Origin: Perilla frutescens
Lineage: Eukaryota; Streptophyta; Magnoliopsida; Lamiales; Lamiaceae
Length of the DNA: 64,000 nt
Direction of reading: 5' to 3'
Assembly (NCBI GenBank): GCA_026008535.1
Contig: BRKX01000007.1
Location: 3,495,001-3,559,000, forward strand
Of this stretch, positions 58,026 to 64,000 are shown in pieces. Both the position numbers and the translations under genes were made by a program. The first letter of the stretch is position 1, and each line of letters begins with the position of its first letter. The notes beneath the pieces were generated by a model. The model was given only the letters and a program-made list of their open reading frames with translations. It was not told the origin of the DNA and searched no databases.

Positions 58026-58965
58026 TGAAGTTACATATACTGTGTGATCATGTTCATTCTCATGTACACGTACATTATTATGAACATGCAAGGTCAGAAA
58101 ATAATAATGAAAGCAGATAAATGGCACGAGGTTGATAACCCTGTTCGATCAACTGATCTATGTCAGGGAGACTTCACAAGTCTGTGAGAAACAATTCACT
58201 ACTCCGTTGTATGGTTACAAAGGCTTTTACACGATGACCTCCCGTCACTTGACCCCTTTCCTACCCATTACAACTTATTTCATTGAACTGAATTGTGAGC
58301 TCCCCTCACAACCTAGAATCCCTCTAGTTCCCACAGGAAATCTCTCTCGAGACTCCTCTAAGTGTGTATAAAATAGATTCAAACATAGACTAGAAAAATA
58401 ATGATCAAAAGATCAACTCTAGCCTAACAATACCGAATACCTAATGCTTCAGATATGAAGTCTTTTAGACTCTCTTGATCAGTTCTGTGTATTCGTGTAT
58501 GTGCCGTCTAAACTAGTCTGATTCCAGGCTATTTATAGATGAAAGATATAGCCTTAACAACGTAATCAGAAGTCCTAATCAGAATCAAATTCTATAAGGA
58601 AACTTTTCTTATTTTATTCGGACAACCCTAGTTTAGATATCTTCTTTAAATAGAATTTCTGCTTTCCTTCTTTGATCTTCATCACGAACAAGGTAGCTTC
58701 TATTTTGAAACGTCCATCTTGAATCTGCAGCTTTAACTCCTTGAATCTAGCATGGCACATCTCATGAAAAACTCTCTAGACAACCATGTACATGAACATG
58801 ATCAAATATATTCAGTGATCTTCAATCAGATTGGCAACAGAATGTTCATAGCAAAATGTCCAGAACATGGTCTTCAATCTTGAACAACCAAAACCTTTTG
58901 TGTTCTTTAATATTGCCATACAGATCATGACAATCTCGAATACTTTAGTGCAGATGGCTCTAACA
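58026..58965 (-). repeat. Sirevirus 5' LTR
   Basis: 940 bp, near-identical to the LTR at 47714-48665. A TATA box (TATAAATAG on the minus strand) lies at about 58529-58537. Confidence 0.92.
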
Positions 58966-58970
58966 GAATC

Positions 58971-59543
58971 ATATGAAATCTAAAATTAGATAATATATTT
59001 AAATAATAAAGATATTATTTATATGATAAACATCAAGTTTCTTTGGCAATAAGTAACTATCTTTAAAAAGATATATATCAATTTCCAAGAGCCAATGAGA
59101 TCGTACCTCGTCAGCAAAAGATCTCTCTCCCTGCAACTATAAATAGGGGCCTCCATATCAGTTGAAAATCACACTAGAAATCATTTGAAGAGTTCAAGAA
59201 TTTGAGAAGAAATTCCATAAGTGAAATTTTATCAAATATTCAAAGCGTTCTTGCGGCATTCAAAGGCGTTCTTCTACAAATTCATTCCAAAGTCAGTGTT
59301 TGATCCGGAAACAAGGCGATAGCCATCTGGATTAACGTTATCAATTCTAAATATCAAGTCAAAGAAGATCGAGGATACAAATCTTTCTCGAAAATTTTGA
59401 AGATTGTTTGAAGATGGTTCCTGGAGTGATTAATTAGAGAAAAAATAGAGATTGGATCCAAGAATTACTATTAGATCCAAAAAATATATTATTTGTACAC
59501 CATTTTGTGTTTTACCGAATTAAATATAAAAATTTGTGTTATA
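58971..59543 (+). repeat. TR-GAG 3' LTR, right piece
   Basis: Continues the LTR after the Sirevirus (atatgaaatctaaaattaga, TATA box ctataaatag at about 59138) and ends gtgttata. Together with 47640-47713 it gives 647 bp. It is immediately followed by a PBS-like site and gag, so it also stands as the 5' LTR of the next unit. Confidence 0.9.
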
Positions 59544-59615
59544 AATTTTGGCGCTCCCGGTGGGACCATCTCTACCTCTCATCTTTTCTCTTCACCAATT
59601 TCCTCAGGCATCAAG

Positions 59616-60318
59616 ATGTCTACAATTCTGGAAGAGCAAATTATAAATTTGAGGAAGCTTGCCGAAGGACTTGCCATGCAGATACAAGAACGAGATGCCT
59701 AAATCTTGAAGCTGAAAAAAGAAAGGATATTTGATACTAGTAGAGAGCAAGATGATGAAGATACTGAAGCTGAGATATCTACAAAGCTCCAGATCGACAA
59801 AAATGGAAAATCCACAGCTAAAGAAATTGAAGTATCGTCTGATGGCTCAATACAAGTTGATCAACTTAAAGATTTCATATTGAAAACAATCAAAGACAAA
59901 TCTGGAGAGAGCCGTAAATCACTCTGGACTTACAATAAGCCATATACCCCAAGAATTGACAGCTGGAAGATGCCAGATGGCTACCAACCGCCAAAATTTG
60001 AACAATTTGATGGCAAGGGCAGTCCGAGACAACACGTGGCTTATTTTGTAGAGACCTGCAATGATGCTGGGACAGACGAAGATCACTTGGTGAAGCAATT
60101 CGTTTGCTCTTTAAAAGACCTTCGAGGAATTGGCTACTAGAGCTCACGACATGGAGTTAAGCATGGCCGCAAATGAAGTTAGATGCAAAAGCTTCACAAC
60201 TTTGAAGAAGATCAAGAAATAAATGATAGGGGCAAACCTTTAGAGGAATCTCCAAGTGAAGAAGAAGAAGAAGAAGAAGCTATAAATCTCGTCATTAGCC
60301 CATTCAAGTCCTCCAATA
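59616..60318 (+). pseudogene. Gypsy-type Gag, second copy (deleted)
   Basis: ATG 59616 (MSTILEEQIINLRKLAEG), then a TAA at 59699-59701 where copy one has an open codon, then KKERIFDTSREQDDEDTEAE and on to VKQFVCSLKD. Here about 300 bp present in copy one (from NAFDWYTDL to the GIQPKTF region) are missing: the sequence jumps from tttaaaagac to cttcgaggaattggct. Beyond the junction the ELATRAHD and acidic tail follow to about 60318, where homology to copy one stops and copia-derived DNA begins. Confidence 0.85.
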
Positions 60319-60590
60319 AAATAAAAATTCGTAAACAGTAACAGTTCGTGAGTTCATTCGTGAACACGTCAGGCGTAAACGGGCTCATGAATCCATGTGG
60401 CACCTAGTGGCACTCCATTCGCGACCACGTCAGCACTCGTGAATGGGAACGCGAACGAACCAAAGAGCACTCCCTCCTCAGTCGCAACTTTGCAGAGTCT
60501 GACCACGTGTGGGCTCGCGAACTGGTTGACGACTGCCATGTCACTCGCGACCTCTGTGCCTACTGCGCGTGACCCTCTCGGACATTCAAA
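60319..60590 (+). other. Junction segment, GC-richer, repeat-like
   Basis: Contains repeats of a cgtgaacacgtcag / gcgaccacgtcag word and is much GC-richer than the surroundings. Precedes the copia integrase remnant; could be the remains of its gag/protease or of another insertion. Not identified. Confidence 0.35.
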
Positions 60591-61310
60591 CTCGGTCATC
60601 GACACCCCACTTAGGATCGTATCAGATTTGGGAGGGGAATATACCTCTAATAGTTTTCGTGAGTTTCTTGTTAATGATGGAACTATCCAGCAGTCCTCTT
60701 GCACCAACACGCCTGAATAAAATAGTGTCGCTGAAAGAAAACATAGACACATTGTGGAAATTGCTCATTCTCTTCTCTTGTCTGCTCTGCTCCAAGTGAA
60801 TTTTGGGAAAAAGCTGTCCTCACAGTTGTTTACTTAATTAACCTTCTTCTCTTACTACTGGTATGTCTCTTTTTGAAAAACTTCTTGGTTATGGTCCTGA
60901 TTACACTTCTTTGAGAGTTTTTGGTTCTGCTTGTTTTGTTCTTTGTCCACATGTCGAACACAACAAATTGTATTCTCGTTCTGCCTTGTGTATTTTCTTA
61001 GGTTATGTGGATGGACAAATAAGGTATCGCTATTTTAACCCTGTCACTCATAAACTCTATGTATCTCATCATATTTTCTTCCTTGAGCATATTTCCTTCT
61101 TCTCCATCCCTTCTGCTTCTCATACTGTGTCCCACACTGACCCTTTTACCAGTGACACTGAAGCTGACATTGCAGGTATTGATCATGATGGTCATGATGA
61201 TCGTACAGATCCCCTTACTCCTGTCACCCTATTTCCACCTCCTGAGATTGTGGATCATGTTCCTCGTCGTTCTACACTGTCCGTAAGTCTACTGAGTTAC
61301 CTGATTTTAC
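60591..61310 (+). pseudogene. Copia integrase remnant
   Basis: IVSDLGGEYTSNSFREFL, then TPEQNSVAERKHRHIVE and LRVFGSACFVLCPHVEHNK with VFLGYVDGQ-like sequence spread over two frames (60600-60850 and 60863-61300). It belongs to a different copia lineage from the elements at 11538 and 47714, judged by these blocks. Confidence 0.85.
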
Positions 61311-61359
61311 TTATTCGTCATATTTCCCTACTTTCACTTTTTTCCTGTTTTCTATTCAC

Positions 61360-62223
61360 AAAATTTCCGAGCCAAGTTCCTACAAAGAAGCAGCTCTTGA
61401 TTCTTTGTGACAGCAGGCTATGGCTGATGAGCTTTTTGTGTTGTCCCACACTAATACTTGGGATTTGGTGTCTCTTCTATGAGGTAAATATGCCATTGGT
61501 TCTCGATAGGTATACAAAATCAAAACAAAGACATATGGATCTATTGAGAGATACAAAGCAAGGTTGGTTGCCAAAGGTTTCTCCCAATAGTATGGTCTAG
61601 ATTATGAGGAAACCCTTGCTTCCGTCACCAAGATGGCCACAGTTCATACCCTTATTGCTGTTGCTGCGATTCGACACTGAGATCTTTCTCAGATGGACAT
61701 TAAGAATGCTTTCATACATGGAGATCTTATTGATGAAGTCTACATGATTCTTCCCCCTGGAGTACCCCATGAGGTTGGACAAGTTTTCCAGCTCAAGAAG
61801 TCTTTATATGGTCTCAAACAAGCATCTTACTCTTGGTATGAAACTTTCTCTATTGCTCTCATTTATCTTGATTTTCGTTCGAGTGACTGTGATTATGCCC
61901 TCTTCATTAAGACCTCGGATTCTGGCATCATTCTTCTATTCTTGTATGTTGATGATATGATCAATACTAGGAGTGACACGGATGGGATTTCATTGTTGAA
62001 ATCCGAATTGGCATCTCGTTTTGAGATGAAGGATTTGGGACCTCTTCGCTACTTTCTTGGTATTGAGGTTTGCAGGTCTCCTAAGGGATATCTTCTCTCT
62101 CAATCCAATTACATCACTGACATTCATGAGCATGCTCGTCCCACTGATACCCAAACTATTGATACTCCTATGGAAGCCAATATTCGATATTCTACATCTG
62201 ATGGCTCACCTTTGGAAGACTCT
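61360..62223 (+). pseudogene. Copia reverse transcriptase remnant, first part
   Basis: Several stops in the first third (QQAMADELFVLSHTNTWDL, RYKARLVAKGFSQ), then an open stretch 61693-62223: QMDIKNAFIHGDL, LKKSLYGLKQASYSWYETF, the FLYVDDM motif, FEMKDLGPLRYFLGIEV. It breaks off at SPLED, where the solo LTR starts, and resumes at 63894. Confidence 0.9.
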
Positions 62224-63893
62224 TGATGAGAGTGCTTAAATTACACTCATTTGGACTCATTTTGAGTGCTTTTGCACTTGGTTATCTTGTATATATGTTG
62301 TATATATTGTTTATTTCTGTTTAATCTTATGTTTAATGAAATGTGGCCAATATAGGGAGTTTTTGTGATATAAAGAGCAAAAAAAAGTCAAAATGATAAT
62401 GGGATCAATAGGGAATACACAAGGCACGGAACAATGAAGAAACGAGGAAGAAAATGGATAACACTTGAAGACGCGACCCCCAAACGCGACTTCAGGGGGT
62501 CGGGCTTCAATACACGGCGCTACACGATCGAGAAACGCAATCTAGGGGGGTCGCGCCTCGGCCTTGAGCCAAAATGCGACCCCCAAATGCAACCGGAAGC
62601 TCGCTTTGCAGACACTTCAGAGAGCCGATTTACTTCAGGGGAAACGCGGGTCCAAAGCGCGAGTTACTGGGGTCGCGCCTCGACCTTCAGTCGAAACGCG
62701 ATCGAAATCCCATGTTGCAGAGCCTTCAGAGACCTGATTTCCTTTGTTCCAAACTCGACCCTCAAACGCGAGTTCCTGGGATCGAGTTCCGCACAGACGA
62801 AAATAAAAAGTGACTTTTGGCATCCAATTATTGGCCCATTCATATATATATCATTTGGGCATTTCAAAAGAGAGAAAAAATACACCCTAAGGAACGAAAA
62901 ACACTTGGTGAAATATCAAGAGAAGGAGTTTTTGAAGATCAAGAGGAAGGAAGAAGATTCAACATCAATTTGAGCATCCAAGCCATAAGATTGAAGAAGG
63001 AGTATTCTACATTGGGTTTTATCACTTCTTCTCTCTTCTTAGACTTGTATTTAGAATGGGTTATTGTTTTTCTTCTTGTAAACTTGATTTGATTGTGAAT
63101 ATGGTTGGCTAGAGCCTTAGGGCTCTAGGATGTGGTGAAACGATGTGAATATTGATCTATGATTTGGGATGTATATATGTGTTATTGCTTTGTCAAGATT
63201 TTGATCTATGCTAGGGCTTGAATGGTGTTGTTTGGTTGGCCATCTCACTAACATCACATGTATGAATCACTTGCATCTAGTCAATCCCGTGATCATAAGC
63301 ATGCTTGGATCAAATCTACATATTTGTCTTCTTAGTCGAATGTCATTATGTGGAAGGAAATATGACCCTTAGAGCCTTTTGTAGGTGCGACCTTAGAATG
63401 CGTTAGAGATAGCCATCTTTGTCGCATTCGCAATTTAAGAGATATTAGAGAGATGCTCTTACTATATTCGTGGTCTTCCTATCTATGAACTTTGCATATA
63501 TGTATGTGTAATCCCACATTGTAGGTCAATATGAGTATTGTGTAGCCATGTCCTAGAGTTTCGTCTTATTTATCGTCTCCAAAGCTCTCCCTTGTTTGGT
63601 GTTGTCTCTTGAGTGCAAATTATATTGTTAATTATTGTTGTTATGTTTGTTTATGTCTTTTGTTCTTGTTTGGCATTTTGATTTAGTTAAAACACACCCT
63701 ATCTTCATTGTTCGTCTAAATATTTCACTCTTCTTCCGTTGTGGTATTTGCATTGTCTAATTTATATTCCATTTCCCTGTGGATCGACCTCGTATCATCA
63801 TATCTACAATCACATGCTTGTACACTTGTAGGCATTGACACGAGTTATAAATATTGAAACAATCCATAGTAGGTTTAAAACAAACCTCTGTCA
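62224..63893 (+). mobile_element. Solo LTR (gypsy type) in the copia RT
   Basis: 1,670 bp from TGATGAGAGTGC to CCTCTGTCA, with target duplication ACTCT (62219-62223) / ACCCT (63894-63898), one mismatch. No internal region. The first part has repeated gcgacccccaaacgcgac-type words (62475-62780) and is GC-rich. An AT-rich leader-like second half follows. TG...CA ends and the secure position inside an RT codon run support the call. Probably from a large gypsy element of Tat/Athila size (inference). Confidence 0.8.
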
Positions 63894-64000
63894 ACCCTAC
63901 ATTGTACCACGCCATTATTGGGAGCTTAGTCTATCTACTATCTCTCGTCCGGACATTGCCTATGCTATTCACATCGTCAGTCAGTTTGTCTCTTCACCCA
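63894..64000 (+). pseudogene. Copia reverse transcriptase remnant, second part
   Basis: Continues the RT after the solo LTR: YHAIIGSLVYL, a one-base shift, then TISRPDIAYAIHIVSQF up to the window edge. The element extends beyond the window. Confidence 0.88.

Larger units (their letters stand above)
47714..58965 (-). mobile_element. Sirevirus (Ty1/copia) with extra 3' ORF, in the TR-GAG 3' LTR
   Basis: 11,252 bp, TSD GAATC (47709-47713 and 58966-58970). LTRs: 47714-48665 (3', 952 bp) and 58026-58965 (5', 940 bp), ends TGTTAGAGCC...TAACTTCA on the minus strand. PBS TGGTATCAGAGC at 58012-58023. PPTs at 48667-48680 and a second AGGGGGAG tract at about 48975-48987. Minus-strand order: Gag, zinc knuckle, protease, integrase, RT, RNase H, then a long extra ORF before the PPTs. 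Extra ORF plus multiple PPTs define the SIRE lineage. Pol has several frameshifts and a 1.33-kb insertion in RNase H, so it cannot move on its own. Confidence 0.93.
30739..59543 (+). mobile_element. Gag-only LTR element (TR-GAG type), split by nested insertions
   Basis: 5' LTR 30739-31384, PBS-like site, gag 31457-32499, a tandem-repeat region (32520-32850 and 47288-47600), polypurine tract 47625-47639, 3' LTR 47640-47713 plus 58971-59543. Taking out the CACTA (32851-47287) and the Sirevirus (47714-58965) leaves about 3.1 kb with gag and no pol. This matches the plant TR-GAG class, short non-autonomous gypsy-like elements with LTRs, PBS, PPT and only Gag. It would need enzymes from a full-length relative. 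Confidence 0.85.

Overview
This is a repeat-dominated, AT-rich plant nuclear window. Evidence for a flowering plant: GT-AG introns, a split gene of the plant ROOT HAIR DEFECTIVE 3 (RHD3/SEY1, atlastin-like) family, and plant transposon families throughout (Ty1/copia including Sirevirus, Ty3/gypsy-type LTR elements, CACTA, Mutator-like with a FAR1 domain, Helitron, Stowaway, Emigrant-like). I cannot name the species. I saw no intact host protein gene, no rRNA, no tRNA and no CRISPR array.

Layout. (1) 1-1040: two minus-strand exons of a transposon Ulp1-type cysteine protease. (2) 1233-3800: the 3' end of a decayed Sirevirus with three polypurine tracts and one LTR. (3) 4041-9008 and 24193-28061: two copies of one non-autonomous Helitron family in opposite orientations, bracketing about 15 kb. 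(4) 10049-22636, minus strand: a broken RHD3-like gene. Its first 11 exons keep frame and splice sites, but exon 3 carries a MITE that introduces a stop, and the exons for the central stalk are missing where a Ty1/copia element (11538-17323) sits. Three exons of the C-terminal part and a divergent last exon survive beyond it. Three MITE-class insertions lie in its exons or introns. (5) 28062-30738: CACTA remnant, a MULE-type MITE and unassigned AT-rich DNA. (6) 30739-60318: a deep nest. A short gag-only LTR element (TR-GAG type) is split by a CACTA element (32851-47287, TSD ATG). That contains a second CACTA (35855-46627, TSD ATA), which contains a FAR1-bearing Mutator-like element (39379-45888), itself invaded by a third CACTA fragment. 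The TR-GAG 3' LTR is split separately by an 11.25-kb minus-strand Sirevirus with an extra 3' ORF (47714-58965, TSD GAATC), whose RNase H is split by a 1.33-kb insertion. A second gag copy follows the 3' LTR. (7) 60319-64000: a decayed Ty1/copia pol interrupted by a 1.67-kb solo LTR (62224-63893).

The parts do not act as a pathway; they record successive insertions. Strongest items for follow-up: the recently broken RHD3 paralogue and the hybrid copia junction that removed its middle, the opposed Helitron pair, and a roughly 3.7-kb array of about 30 TTAGCAAA-type motifs inside the MULE. Coordinates of terminal repeats, TSDs and splice sites were read by eye; no alignment or database search was run.
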